DNA of 64,000 bases from Oscillospiraceae bacterium (lineage in GTDB: Bacteria > Bacillota > Clostridia > Oscillospirales > Oscillospiraceae): contig SVKO01000001.1 of the NCBI GenBank assembly GCA_015068455.1, positions 62,001 through 126,000 of the forward strand, given 5' to 3'. Position 1 is the stretch's first letter. Each line of letters begins with the position of its first letter. Shown one piece after another: positions 6,990 through 14,764 of the stretch. The notes under the pieces were generated by a model. It was not told the DNA's origin. It did not search any database and saw nothing but the letters and a program-made list of their open reading frames with translations. The position numbers were made by a program, and so were the translations under genes.

Positions 6990-8375
6990 ATGAACATACG
7001 AAAATTTTCAGCCCTCATTCTGACGCTCTGCCTCTTGCTCACGGCCGTTCCACTGATCGCACAGGCCGACTATAAAGCGATGAAAAGCAGCGAACCGCTG
7101 ATTCAATTCATTAAACAGTGTGAGGGTTTCGAGTCGAAAAAATATTGGGACTTCGGCCACTATTCCATCGGCTACGGCAGCACCTGCGGTGAAAGCGAAT
7201 ATCCCAACGGCATCACCGAGGCGGAGGCTGACGCCCTGCTCCGCCGCTTCCTTGGACAGGCGGAGGACGAGGTCAACCGCTTCTGCCGTGTCAACGGCGT
7301 CCAGCCCAAGCAGAGTCAGTTCGACTGCATGGTCTCTCTGACCTACTGCCTCGGCGGCTGCTGGATGGACAGCGGCTATGATCTGCCCAAGCTCATCATC
7401 CGGGCCTGCAAGGGCCAGTGCTCCGAGCTGGAGCTGCTCAATACCATGGGCGACTGGATCAACGTCGGCGGAGAGCCCTGGGAGGGCACGATGAATCGCC
7501 GCATGCGCGATACCTACATGTTCTTCTATGGGAAGTACGACAGAACCTACATAGAAAATGACGTCCCTTACGGCGCGATCTGGCTCGACGCCAACGGCGG
7601 CACGATGGCCTACCGCCGGGTTTACACCTTCCGCGGCAAGCCCTTCAGCGCCTTCAAGCCCCTGCCCACCCCCACGCGCAGCGGCTACCGCTTCGCGGGC
7701 TGGTACGACGAATCGGGCAACCGCATCACCGACAGCACCATCTGCACCCGCTCCCTGACCAGGGCCAAGGCCCGATGGGAACAGGGGGCCGCTGTCCCGC
7801 CGCGGACGCCGGATCTGTTCACCGACGTCTACAAATCCGACTGGTTCTTCTCCGACGTGAAAACCGCCACGGACGAGGGCATCTTCGCCGGCTACAGTGA
7901 CGGCAGCTTCCGCCCCAACGCCCAGATGTCCCGCGCGATGTTTGCACAGGTGCTCTATCGCCTGGAGGGGGAGCCCTGGGGGGAAGGGGATATCCCCTTC
8001 ATGGACGTTGCGCCGAACGCATGGTACTATGACGCCGTATGCTGGGCTTATGCCTCCGGAATCGTCAACGGCGTCACGGAGCTCGAGTTCCAGCCGAACG
8101 CGCCCATCACCCGGGAACAGATGGCCACCATGCTCTACAACTACAGCGATTTGCGCGGCGCGGCGGATTCCTCGCTCTTCGGCTCGCTGGACAGCTTTAC
8201 CGACGCCGCGGTCGTCTCAGACTATGCTCACGATCCGATGCAGTGGGCGGTGGGCACCAACCTCATCAAGGGCACCGGCGGCCAGCAGCTCTCACCGAAG
8301 GCCGTCGCCACCCGCGCCCAGGCCGCCACGATCCTGGTGCGTCTGAGCAGCCTCGTGCGCAAAGGCGTCGCCTGA
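6990..8375 (+). CDS. Secreted GH24 lysozyme with InlB-type repeat and SLH domains
   Basis: 461 aa. Signal peptide 1-26 ending AQA. Residues 33-185 resemble phage-type (GH24) muramidase: Glu45 in QCEGFE, Asp54 nine residues on, and SIGYGS, where Ser59 stands in for the usual Thr. Residues about 190-255 hold a short repeat with GYRFAGWYDESGN of the InlB/Listeria-Bacteroides type. Three SLH domains follow from about 276 to the end (FTDVYKSDWF; SDGSFRPNAQMSRAMFAQ; WYYDAVCWAYASGIVNG). It should cleave peptidoglycan glycan strands while bound to the pyruvylated cell-wall polymer, for whose synthesis a CsaB homologue lies at 15962-18172. ATG 6990 follows AGGAGGTG. Confidence 0.88.
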   Translation: MNIRKFSALILTLCLLLTAVPLIAQADYKAMKSSEPLIQFIKQCEGFESKKYWDFGHYSIGYGSTCGESEYPNGITEAEADALLRRFLGQAEDEVNRFCRVNGVQPKQSQFDCMVSLTYCLGGCWMDSGYDLPKLIIRACKGQCSELELLNTMGDWINVGGEPWEGTMNRRMRDTYMFFYGKYDRTYIENDVPYGAIWLDANGGTMAYRRVYTFRGKPFSAFKPLPTPTRSGYRFAGWYDESGNRITDSTICTRSLTRAKARWEQGAAVPPRTPDLFTDVYKSDWFFSDVKTATDEGIFAGYSDGSFRPNAQMSRAMFAQVLYRLEGEPWGEGDIPFMDVAPNAWYYDAVCWAYASGIVNGVTELEFQPNAPITREQMATMLYNYSDLRGAADSSLFGSLDSFTDAAVVSDYAHDPMQWAVGTNLIKGTGGQQLSPKAVATRAQAATILVRLSSLVRKGVA

Positions 8376-8427
8376 CCGTTTTATGGGACAGTAAAATCGT
8401 TATTCTTGCATTAGGACAGCGATGTTC

Positions 8428-8465
8428 ATGTGCAGGGCTTCGGCCTTCGCCGAGGCCTTGCACAT
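8428..8465 (+). terminator. Long hairpin terminator after the lysozyme gene
   Basis: 17-bp stem with two G-T wobbles (8428-8444 and 8449-8465), CTTC loop, followed by TTTCTTT. It separates the lysozyme from the truA operon. Confidence 0.75.
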
Positions 8466-8485
8466 TTCTTTGCAGGAGGCGCGCC

Positions 8486-8602
8486 ATGAGCTTTCTCTTT
8501 ATCCGCGGTCATGTGGAGGTTTTTGACGAAAACGGCAAATTCCTGTTTTCCGCCGACACCCGGCGGGAGGCAATGCAGGAGGCAATGGAATATGAACTAT
8601 AA
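8486..8602 (+). CDS. Small conserved-looking protein, 38 aa
   Basis: 38 codons starting MSFLFIRGHVEVFDENG and ending REAMQEAMEYEL. GGAGG lies seven bases before the ATG, and the 3' end overlaps the truA start by 11 bases, which suggests coupling. The sequence looks like a two-stranded beta element plus a helix (FLFSADTRREAMQE). I do not recognise a family and assign no function. The good ribosome site and the coupling argue that it is real. Confidence 0.6.
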   Translation: MSFLFIRGHVEVFDENGKFLFSADTRREAMQEAMEYEL

Positions 8603-9326
8603 GCTGACCCTGGCTTACGACGGCACCCGCTACCGGGGCTGGCAGCGCCTGCCCGGCGATAAACAGAGCATCCAGGGCAGGATCGAAGCCGTGCTCAGCC
8701 GTATGGAGGGCACGAGCGTGCAGATCCATGGCAGCGGCCGCACCGACGCCGGCGTCCATGCCCTGGGGCAGGTGGCCTCGGTGCAGCTCTCCGGCGACCG
8801 AAGCCCCCGGGAAATTTTGGATTATGTCAACCGGCATTTGCCGAACGATATCGGTCTTTTGTCCGTGGAGCCCGCCGAACCGCGCTTCCACGCCCGCCTG
8901 ACCCCCAGCCGGAAAACCTACCGTTACCGCATCTGGGCCTCGGACGCGCCCTGCATCTTCGAGCGCCGGTTCTGCTATTGCCCGGAGCGCATTCCCGACG
9001 CCGACGCCATGTCGGCGGCGGCCGGCGCATTCCCCGGGACCCACGATTTTGCCGCCTTCCATACGGGCCGGACAAACAAATCCACCGTCCGCACGATCGA
9101 CCGCGCGCAGGTGGCGCGGGTCGGACCGGAGCTGCACTTCACCGTCACCGGCGACGGCTTTCTTTACAACATGGTCCGCATCATGGCCGGCACCCTTCTG
9201 GAGATCGGCTGGGGAGAGCGCCCGGCGGACGACATCCCCCGGCTGCTCTCCGGCGCGGCGCGCGCCGAGGCGGGCTTCACCGCGCCGCCCCAGGGGCTGT
9301 GTCTGATGGAGGTAACCTATCTGTGA
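8592..9326 (+). CDS. truA: tRNA pseudouridine(38-40) synthase TruA
   Basis: 244 aa, the usual length. It isomerises uridines 38-40 in the anticodon stem-loop of many tRNAs. Catalytic Asp52 lies in GSGRTDAGVHALGQ, the TruA signature; FHARLTPSRKTYRYRI and FLYNMVRIM are further family motifs. The ATG follows AGGAGG by nine bases and lies inside the end of the 38-aa ORF. The stop overlaps the next gene's GTG start. Confidence 0.96.
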   Translation: MNYKLTLAYDGTRYRGWQRLPGDKQSIQGRIEAVLSRMEGTSVQIHGSGRTDAGVHALGQVASVQLSGDRSPREILDYVNRHLPNDIGLLSVEPAEPRFHARLTPSRKTYRYRIWASDAPCIFERRFCYCPERIPDADAMSAAAGAFPGTHDFAAFHTGRTNKSTVRTIDRAQVARVGPELHFTVTGDGFLYNMVRIMAGTLLEIGWGERPADDIPRLLSGAARAEAGFTAPPQGLCLMEVTYL

Positions 9327-9679
9327 ACATTCAGATCTTCGGCACGTCCAAGTGCTTCGACACAAAAAAGGCCGAACGCTTCTTCAAGGAGCGCCGGATC
9401 CCCTTCCAGCGCATCGACCTGAACCGCTACGGATTCTCCGGCGGCGAGTTCGACAGCGTCCTGCGGGCGGTGGGCGGCGTCGACCGGCTCATCAACTGGG
9501 ACAGCCGTTCTCCTGCCCTGGATCTGCTGCGCCATACCGACGACGTCCGGACCAAGGAAGACTATGTATTTGACGACCCCCGGCTCGTAAAGACCCCGGT
9601 GGTGCGAAACGGAAAACGGGCCACGGCGGGCTACTGCCCGGAGATCTGGGCCCAATGGTGTGAGGAGGATAAAAAATGA
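9323..9679 (+). CDS. ArsC/Spx-family thioredoxin-fold protein
   Basis: 118 aa, GTG start overlapping the truA stop (GTGA), with GGAGG upstream. IFGTSKCFDTKKAERFF places a single Cys (residue 11) in the C-x-x-T position of the ArsC/YffB/Spx fold; a conserved proline segment VKTPVVRNGKRATAGY follows. True arsenate reductases need partner thiols, and Spx has CxxC; here only the one N-terminal Cys is conserved. It is therefore best called an arsenate reductase-related protein of unknown substrate. Confidence 0.8.
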   Translation: MNIQIFGTSKCFDTKKAERFFKERRIPFQRIDLNRYGFSGGEFDSVLRAVGGVDRLINWDSRSPALDLLRHTDDVRTKEDYVFDDPRLVKTPVVRNGKRATAGYCPEIWAQWCEEDKK

Positions 9680-9912
9680 ACCCTGCGGAATTTTTGCGGC
9701 TGAAGTCCGACCTGAAAACCTTTGAAACCGACCATCCGAAGTTCCCCGCCTTCGTGCGCTACTGTGCCGACCGCGGTCTGCGCGAGGGCACGGTGGTGGA
9801 GATCGTTCTGCGCCAGCCGGACGGCGCCGCCACGAAGGCCAACATGCGCCTGAACGAGCACGACGTCAAGACCCTGAAGCGTCTGCGTCAGATCCTCTAT
9901 CCGGAAGACTGA
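9676..9912 (+). CDS. Hypothetical protein, 78 aa
   Basis: 78 aa, starting MNPAEFLRLKSDLKTFE, predicted alpha-beta-alpha. Its ATG overlaps the stop of the ArsC-like gene, so it is translated in the truA operon and is the last gene before a strong terminator. No family recognised. The pattern (helix, strand VVEIVLRQPDG, helix VKTLKRLRQIL) suggests a small cytoplasmic fold without obvious catalytic residues. Confidence 0.7.
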   Translation: MNPAEFLRLKSDLKTFETDHPKFPAFVRYCADRGLREGTVVEIVLRQPDGAATKANMRLNEHDVKTLKRLRQILYPED

Positions 9913-9948
9913 AAAACACGGCGTTCCGAACCGGAACGCCGTGTTTTT
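9912..9948. terminator. Bidirectional terminator
   Basis: Almost perfect palindrome with arms AAAAACACGGCGTTCCG and its complement around a three-base loop (9929-9931). It serves the truA operon and the convergent thioesterase gene. Confidence 0.9.
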
Positions 9949-9960
9949 GATTTTGCCGTA

Positions 9961-10347
9961 TCACAGCTTGTCATAGGCCTTTTGCAAAAACCGCTCCTCG
10001 TTGACAAGGAAGCGCTCATGCACCGCGGAGCCGATCTGTCCGGCTTCATCGAAGGCCTCGATCTCAAAGGTCAGCTTCTTGCCGTCCACCGCGGTCAGCT
10101 TTGCCACCGCCCGGACATCCATGCCCACAGGGGTGGCGGCGATGTGCTTCAGATCCAGGGCGGTGCCCACGGAGGTCTGCCCCTCCGGCAGCGCCCCCTC
10201 CAGGCAGGCGCAGGCAGCGCCCTCCATCAATGCCGCCATGCATGGCGTGGCGTACACCCGCAGGCTGCCGGAGCCCACCTCCAGGGCGGTATCGGCCAGC
10301 TCCACGCTCGTTTCCGCGCGGCCCTCCAATCCGGGATGCAGTTCCAT
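9961..10347 (-). CDS. FlK-like hotdog-fold thioesterase
   Basis: 128 aa. Single hotdog domain. Residues Thr34 (in VYATP), Glu42 (in LMEGAA) and His68 (in LDLKHIA) have exactly the spacing of the catalytic Thr42-Glu50-His76 of fluoroacetyl-CoA thioesterase FlK (gaps of 8 and 26). It should hydrolyse a small acyl-CoA thioester; in gut anaerobes the natural substrate is unknown and fluoroacetyl-CoA is not implied. I use the ATG at 10347 because AAGGAG lies eight bases upstream; the ATG two codons earlier would be too close to it. It faces the truA operon and stands alone. Confidence 0.85.
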   Translation of the reverse strand: MELHPGLEGRAETSVELADTALEVGSGSLRVYATPCMAALMEGAACACLEGALPEGQTSVGTALDLKHIAATPVGMDVRAVAKLTAVDGKKLTFEIEAFDEAGQIGSAVHERFLVNEERFLQKAYDKL

Positions 10348-10397
10348 ATTCATCGCTCCTTCCGTCGTTTTCTCCATGATACGAAACCCGGCCGGAC

Positions 10398-10426
10398 TTG
10401 TCAAGCCGGCGCCGAGGCGCTATAAT
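10398..10426 (+). promoter_or_regulatory. Sigma-A type promoter for the radical SAM operon
   Basis: TTGTCA (10398-10403), 17-base spacer, TATAAT (10421-10426), 25 bases before the ATG at 10451. Confidence 0.85.
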
Positions 10427-10450
10427 ACCAAAAGCGAAGGAGGCGATCTC

Positions 10451-10981
10451 ATGCGAAGGAAACGGACGGCCCAGCTTGCCCTGGCCGCGGTGCTGTGCGC
10501 GCTGGCTGTGACGGTCATGATGCTGGGCGGGCTGATCCCCGCGGCCACCTTCTGCTGCCCCATGCTGGCGGGCTTTCTGACGATCCCGATCCTGTGCGAA
10601 TGCGGCGCGGGCATGGCCCTGTGCGCCTGGGCGGCGATCTCGATCCTGTCGTGCCTGCTGGGGCCGGACAAAGAGGCCGCCGCGATCTACCTCTTTCTCG
10701 GCTGGTATCCGGTGCTGCGGCCGAAGCTGGAGAAGCTCCGTCAGCCGCTCCGGTTTTTGCTGAAGCTGCTGATTTTCAACTGCGCCGTGTTCGCCGTGTA
10801 CAGCCTGCTGCTGTTCGTGCTGGGCCTGGAGAGCCTGCGCGCGGAATTCTCTGACATGGGAAAAATCATGCTGCTCGTGACGCTCGTGCTGGGCAACGGC
10901 ATCTTTATCCTGTTCGATTTCGTTCTGCCCCGGCTGGAGCTGCTCTACCGCTGTCGCTTCCGCCCGCATCTCTGGCGTTAA
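10451..10981 (+). CDS. Polytopic membrane protein, paralogue of 30342-30839
   Basis: 176 aa with five to six predicted membrane helices and an Arg-rich C-terminus. No named family recognised. It shares a central motif with the product of 30342-30839: an E-C-G turn, a helix, L-x-P-D-K, then a G-W-Y-P-V-L/G-P-W-P-V-L turn followed by LEKLRQPLRFLLKLLIF-like sequence. It is the first gene of an operon with two radical SAM enzymes; it could be an integral membrane partner or transporter, but nothing shows this directly. ATG at 10451 has AAGGAGG upstream. Confidence 0.75.
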   Translation: MRRKRTAQLALAAVLCALAVTVMMLGGLIPAATFCCPMLAGFLTIPILCECGAGMALCAWAAISILSCLLGPDKEAAAIYLFLGWYPVLRPKLEKLRQPLRFLLKLLIFNCAVFAVYSLLLFVLGLESLRAEFSDMGKIMLLVTLVLGNGIFILFDFVLPRLELLYRCRFRPHLWR

Positions 10982-11001
10982 GCCGGCCATAGGAGTCTTT
11001 G

Positions 11002-11904
11002 ATGAAACTGTCCTCATTTGCATATTTCGCGCGCTTCGGCCTGAAAACCATTCTTTTCCGAAAAACCGACCCCATCCTCGGCACGGTGATCGTGACGGAC
11101 CGGTGCAACCTGCACTGCAGGCACTGCTCGGTCAACAACATCACCTCCGTCATCCACCCCTACAAGCAGATCCGCGCAGAGATGGAGACGCTCTATGCCA
11201 TGGGCGTGCGCATCCTGTTCTTCTGCGGCGGCGAGACCTTCCTCTGGGCAGACGCCGGCCGCACCCTGCGGGATCTGGTGATCGAGGCGAAGGCCATGGG
11301 CTTTCTGATCGTCAACGTCGTCACCAACGGCACCTTCCCCCTGGAGCTGCCGGAGGCGGATCTGATCCTGCTCAGTCTGGACGGAGACCGGGAGCGGCAC
11401 AACGCCGTACGGGGCGACACCTACGACACGATCATGGAGAACGTGGCGCGGGCATCTTCCGACAACATCTGCTTTTACATGGCGATCAATCAGATCAACA
11501 AGGACGCGGTGCGTCAGGTCTGCGCCCTGGCCAGGGACACGAAAAACGTGCGGGCCGTCTCCTTCAATTTCCACACGCCCTATCCCGACACCCGGGCCCT
11601 GGCCCTGAGCCGGGCGGAAAAGGCGCGGTGCTGCGCCGATATCGCCGACATGATGCGGCAGGGCGCGCCGGTGTTCAACCTGAAAAGCGCCTTCCCCTAC
11701 CTGATCGACAACTCCTTCCCCACCCCCTGCCGCCAGTGCGTGGTCATGGAGAACGGGAAGCTGTCCACCTGCGGCCGCTGCATCGACGTGCCGGGGCTTT
11801 GTGAAGAATGCGGCTACTTTTTCGTGGCCGAGTACACCCTCCTGTTCCGCGGCAATTTCAAGATCCTGCTTGAAATGCTGCGCACCTACCTGAAATATAT
11901 CTGA
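11002..11904 (+). CDS. Radical SAM protein with C-terminal cysteine cluster
   Basis: 300 aa. DRCNLHCRHCSVNN gives the CX3CX2C ligands of the SAM [4Fe-4S] cluster, followed by the FFCGGETFLW (GGE) SAM-binding element. The C-terminal part has a set of cysteines (PCRQC, TCGRC, LCEEC), which may bind an auxiliary cluster as in SPASM/Twitch proteins. Product unknown. ATG 11002 follows AGGAG; two bases separate its stop from the next radical SAM gene. Being coupled to a second radical SAM and a membrane protein suggests a modification pathway. Confidence 0.88.
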   Translation: MKLSSFAYFARFGLKTILFRKTDPILGTVIVTDRCNLHCRHCSVNNITSVIHPYKQIRAEMETLYAMGVRILFFCGGETFLWADAGRTLRDLVIEAKAMGFLIVNVVTNGTFPLELPEADLILLSLDGDRERHNAVRGDTYDTIMENVARASSDNICFYMAINQINKDAVRQVCALARDTKNVRAVSFNFHTPYPDTRALALSRAEKARCCADIADMMRQGAPVFNLKSAFPYLIDNSFPTPCRQCVVMENGKLSTCGRCIDVPGLCEECGYFFVAEYTLLFRGNFKILLEMLRTYLKYI

Positions 11905-11906
11905 CC

Positions 11907-13160
11907 ATGAGCATCCTCACCAGCATGACCAGGACCTGGCTGACCCGCTCGGCCCGGCCCTTCACCTTTCTGAACGAATACGACCAGATCCTGCCCTACG
12001 CCGACTGCGAAAACCTGGGGCTGTACGTCCACATTCCCTTCTGCGCCTCGATCTGCAATTTCTGCCCCTACTGCAAGGTGCCCTACGATCCCGATCTCTG
12101 TAATCGCTACATCGACGCCCTGCTGCGGGAAATCGAACTTGTGGGCGGGCAGTATCCCGGGAAAAAACGGGTCACCAGCCTCTATTTCGGCGGCGGCACC
12201 CCGGCCCTGGCGGCAGACCGCCTCGGACAGATCATCGAAGCCCTGCGCGCACACTTTGACATCACCGAGGGCATCGGCGTGGAGCTGCACCCGGACAACG
12301 TGACGCCCGCCGTGCTTTCCGTCCTGCGCGGCGCCGGCGTGACCAAGCTCAGCATCGGCGTGCAGTCCTTCGGGGAAAAATACCGCGCCGTCCTCGGCCG
12401 GTCCGACGTGGACCCCGACGCCCTGGCAGACGCCCTGGCCGCGGTGCCCTTCGAGACCGTCAGCATGGATTTCATCTTTGCCCTGCCGGGTCAGACCTTC
12501 GAGGATCTGCGCGACGATGTGGAGACCGCTTTTTCCCACGGCGCCAACCATGTGGCGATCTATCCCTTCATCGACTTCACCTTCACCGACAGCCCGGTGC
12601 GGGCCATGCCCAAAAAACAAAAACGCGCCCTGCTGGACGCGGTCACCGACCACTGCGCGGCCCGGGGCTATACCCGCAGCTCCATCTGGACCTTCTCCAG
12701 CCAGCCGCAGGCGCGCTATTCCTCCATGACCCGGGAGACCTTCCTGGGCTTCGGCTGCTCCGCCACCACCCTGCTGCACGATCAGTTCAAGATCAACACC
12801 TTCTCCGTGGAGGAGTACTGCCGGCGCATCGGCGAGCAGCGGCTCCCCACCTGTCTGACCACCCGCTTCACCGCCCGCCAGCGCATGGTATACTACCTGT
12901 TCTGGGCGGCCTACAGCACGGAAGTGGACGGCGCCGCCTTCGAGCGGTTCTTCGGCGTGCCGCTGAAAAAAGCCTACGGCGCGGAGCTGCGGCTGGCAAA
13001 GCTGCTCGGCTTCATGACGGAGGAAAACGGGCGCCTGCGCATGACGAAAAAGGGCGCCTTTTACTACCATTACTATGAGAATTTCTATACCCTCGCCTAC
13101 ATTGATAAAATGTGGGGAACGCTCCGCACGGAAGCCTTCCCCGAACGCCTGGAATTATAA
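11907..13160 (+). CDS. HemN/HemW-type radical SAM protein
   Basis: 417 aa. YVHIPFCASICNFCPYC contains the CX3CX2C cluster motif in the HemN/HemW context, followed by SLYFGGGTPAL and KLSIGVQSFGEKY, both typical of the coproporphyrinogen oxidase-like family. The C-terminal winged-helix-like region is present (FYYHYYENFYTLAYIDKMWG). HemW proteins are heme chaperones and HemN oxidises coproporphyrinogen III; which of these, or another reaction, applies cannot be decided. It lies in an operon with another radical SAM gene rather than with heme genes, which argues for a special role. Confidence 0.85.
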   Translation: MSILTSMTRTWLTRSARPFTFLNEYDQILPYADCENLGLYVHIPFCASICNFCPYCKVPYDPDLCNRYIDALLREIELVGGQYPGKKRVTSLYFGGGTPALAADRLGQIIEALRAHFDITEGIGVELHPDNVTPAVLSVLRGAGVTKLSIGVQSFGEKYRAVLGRSDVDPDALADALAAVPFETVSMDFIFALPGQTFEDLRDDVETAFSHGANHVAIYPFIDFTFTDSPVRAMPKKQKRALLDAVTDHCAARGYTRSSIWTFSSQPQARYSSMTRETFLGFGCSATTLLHDQFKINTFSVEEYCRRIGEQRLPTCLTTRFTARQRMVYYLFWAAYSTEVDGAAFERFFGVPLKKAYGAELRLAKLLGFMTEENGRLRMTKKGAFYYHYYENFYTLAYIDKMWGTLRTEAFPERLEL

Positions 13161-13164
13161 AAAA

Positions 13165-13194
13165 GGGCTGCTGCAAGTGGTTTTGCAGCAGCCC
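13165..13194 (-). terminator. Terminator of the lysis cassette
   Basis: 12-bp stem GGGCTGCTGCAA / TTGCAGCAGCCC with a six-base loop. The T-run lies on the minus strand, so it mainly serves the amidase gene; the convergent radical SAM operon may also use the hairpin. Confidence 0.85.
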
Positions 13195-13201
13195 GAAGTG
13201 T

Positions 13202-14149
13202 TTATTTCTGCATCAGGCGATAGGCCCGATAGGCCACGATGGCCACGCGGATGTCGCTGAGCAGCATGTTGATCGCCTCCGGATCGTCGCTGCCGCCGTC
13301 GATGAGGCCGAGATCCAGGATGGCGCGGACCTCCGGCTTGGCCCAGTCCGGCAGCTCCGCCCAGCTGCGGATGAACCGGTCGCCCAGGGCCGCCAGGACC
13401 TGCTCCCGGTTCGGCGCCTGCGCCGGACTGCGGTACACCTCGTTCCCTTCGCTGTCGAAGACCGCATATCCCGGCGGACATGCCTGTACGGCGGCTTCGC
13501 GCGTACTGTAGGCGCCGAGCTGACTCCCGGCGTCGTCCCAGCGCTTCCGGACCCGGTACAGCGGCCGGAGCTTCGCCTGAACCGCCCGGCGGAACTTGTC
13601 CATGGTATAGTCCATGCCCAGGCCCTTCCAAAGATGCTCCGGATCGCCGTGATTCGATGCGATCCCCTGCTTCGCCCCTTCGGCATGGCTGATGATGGCC
13701 GTCATGGGGTCGAGGTCATAGGCGCGGCACAGCTTGGCAAACAGCTCCACCGCCGCGGCCCAGGTGCCGCGGCAGAAATCCTGCGCTGAGGCCGGGTCCG
13801 AACAGGTGAACGTGGAGCCGCCGGTGTAGCGGATGCATGCCGGCTCGGTCATCTCCACCCCGACGTGGGTATCGTTGGCGGCGCCGCCGGCATGCCAGCC
13901 CCGGTAATTCCAGGGCAGGCACTGATACACAGTGCCGTCAGCCTGCAGCACCGCGTGCACCGCCACCTCGGTCCCCGCACGGTTCCAGCGCCCGGCAAAC
14001 ACCGAAGCGTCGGGCTGGGGCGTGCCCACGCTGTGGAGCATCAGGCCCAGCGGGCCCCGCTCCTGAAATCGGGTATAGCGGCTGTCGGCCTTCGTCAGAT
14101 TCCGCTGATAGCAGTCGTTTTTTTCGGAGAACCGGGATATGATCTTCAT
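13202..14149 (-). CDS. N-acetylmuramoyl-L-alanine amidase, phage endolysin type
   Basis: 315 aa. An Amidase_2 (T7 lysozyme-like) Zn2+ domain occupies about residues 1-190: LMLHSVG carries a Zn ligand His, GWHAGG and VGVEM are core motifs, and ISHAEGAKQGIASNHGDPEHLW carries the other ligands. It cleaves the MurNAc-L-Ala bond in peptidoglycan. A C-terminal region (about 200-315) has an SPOR-like YSTREAAVQAC segment and a helical tail. No signal peptide, so release would depend on the holin encoded upstream, as in phages. The start overlaps the holin stop. No other phage structural gene is near. Confidence 0.88.
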   Translation of the reverse strand: MKIISRFSEKNDCYQRNLTKADSRYTRFQERGPLGLMLHSVGTPQPDASVFAGRWNRAGTEVAVHAVLQADGTVYQCLPWNYRGWHAGGAANDTHVGVEMTEPACIRYTGGSTFTCSDPASAQDFCRGTWAAAVELFAKLCRAYDLDPMTAIISHAEGAKQGIASNHGDPEHLWKGLGMDYTMDKFRRAVQAKLRPLYRVRKRWDDAGSQLGAYSTREAAVQACPPGYAVFDSEGNEVYRSPAQAPNREQVLAALGDRFIRSWAELPDWAKPEVRAILDLGLIDGGSDDPEAINMLLSDIRVAIVAYRAYRLMQK

Positions 14150-14406
14150 TCCGCCGCCTCCAACTGCTTTTTGAGCTGATGGGCGCCGGTGGAGGCCAGG
14201 CCGGAGACGATCCCCACCGCCAGGGCGCTCAGCGGATCGGACACGGGAAACGACGGCACAAGCATCCGTCCCGCCAATCCCAGCAAACCGCCCGCCGCGC
14301 CGACGATGCAGGGGATCCACCGGTCAGGGATCGGGGAGAGCTTCACGAGCGCGCCGATCAGGCAGCACACCGCGGTGATGGCGGGCACAGTCAGTTCCAT
14401 GCTCAT
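14146..14406 (-). CDS. Phage holin, Hol44 (superfamily V) type
   Basis: 86 aa: N-terminal helix, a short RWIPCIVGAAGGLLGL helix, then ALAVGIVSGLASTGAHQL and a Lys-rich tail. This is the Hol44-type holin pattern. Holins form membrane lesions that release endolysin. The ATG at 14406 has GGAGGGGG upstream and overlaps the preceding gene by four bases, and its stop overlaps the amidase start, forming a lysis cassette. Such pairs also exist outside prophages, e.g. for toxin release; which use applies here is unknown. Confidence 0.88.
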   Translation of the reverse strand: MSMELTVPAITAVCCLIGALVKLSPIPDRWIPCIVGAAGGLLGLAGRMLVPSFPVSDPLSALAVGIVSGLASTGAHQLKKQLEAAE

Positions 14407-14663
14407 CTTTCCCCCTCCAGATCCGCCAGCCGGTGATTGATGACCTTGATCTGCTCCTCCACCACGGGCATGCGCCGGGCGAAGCTGTTGTGCTCGCGGA
14501 CTTCCCGGGTCAGATCGGCCAGGCGGGCGTCGGTGACCGCCTGGGCCACGTCCAGCTTTGAGCTGACCTCCATGGCGGTGCGCCGGTTGCCGAACCAGGC
14601 GGTGACGCATACGCCGATCAGAGTCAGCAGGCCGGAAATGATGCTTACGGCGGCTTCGGTCAT
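14403..14663 (-). CDS. Phage lysis-associated membrane/coiled-coil protein (XhlA-like)
   Basis: 86 aa: a single N-terminal membrane helix (AAVSIISGLLTLIGVCVTAWF), then a charged coiled coil ending RMPVVEEQIKVINHRLADLE. Proteins of this form precede holins in many Gram-positive phages, sometimes named XhlA-like. It probably sits in the membrane with the coiled coil in the cytoplasm. ATG at 14663 overlaps the stop of an 11-codon ORF and has GGAAGG 10 bases upstream; an in-frame TTG six codons earlier is less likely. Confidence 0.8.
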   Translation of the reverse strand: MTEAAVSIISGLLTLIGVCVTAWFGNRRTAMEVSSKLDVAQAVTDARLADLTREVREHNSFARRMPVVEEQIKVINHRLADLEGER

Positions 14664-14695
14664 GCCCTCGCCGCCTTCCAATTGCGTTTTTTCAT
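14660..14695 (-). CDS. Possible 11-codon leader ORF of the lysis cassette
   Basis: Eleven codons (MKKRNWKAARA) with the best ribosome site of the cassette, AAGGAGG seven bases before the ATG. Its TGA overlaps the ATG of the coiled-coil gene, so translation would feed into the cassette. It is basic, and too short for a domain. It may act only by coupling translation. Seen directly; function is inference. Confidence 0.4.
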   Translation of the reverse strand: MKKRNWKAARA

Positions 14696-14764
14696 TTGAT
14701 CCCTCCTTGAAAATTGAACCCCTTCACAATCAGGGAGAAATCGCGTTTTCGTTGCCCCAAAAAA

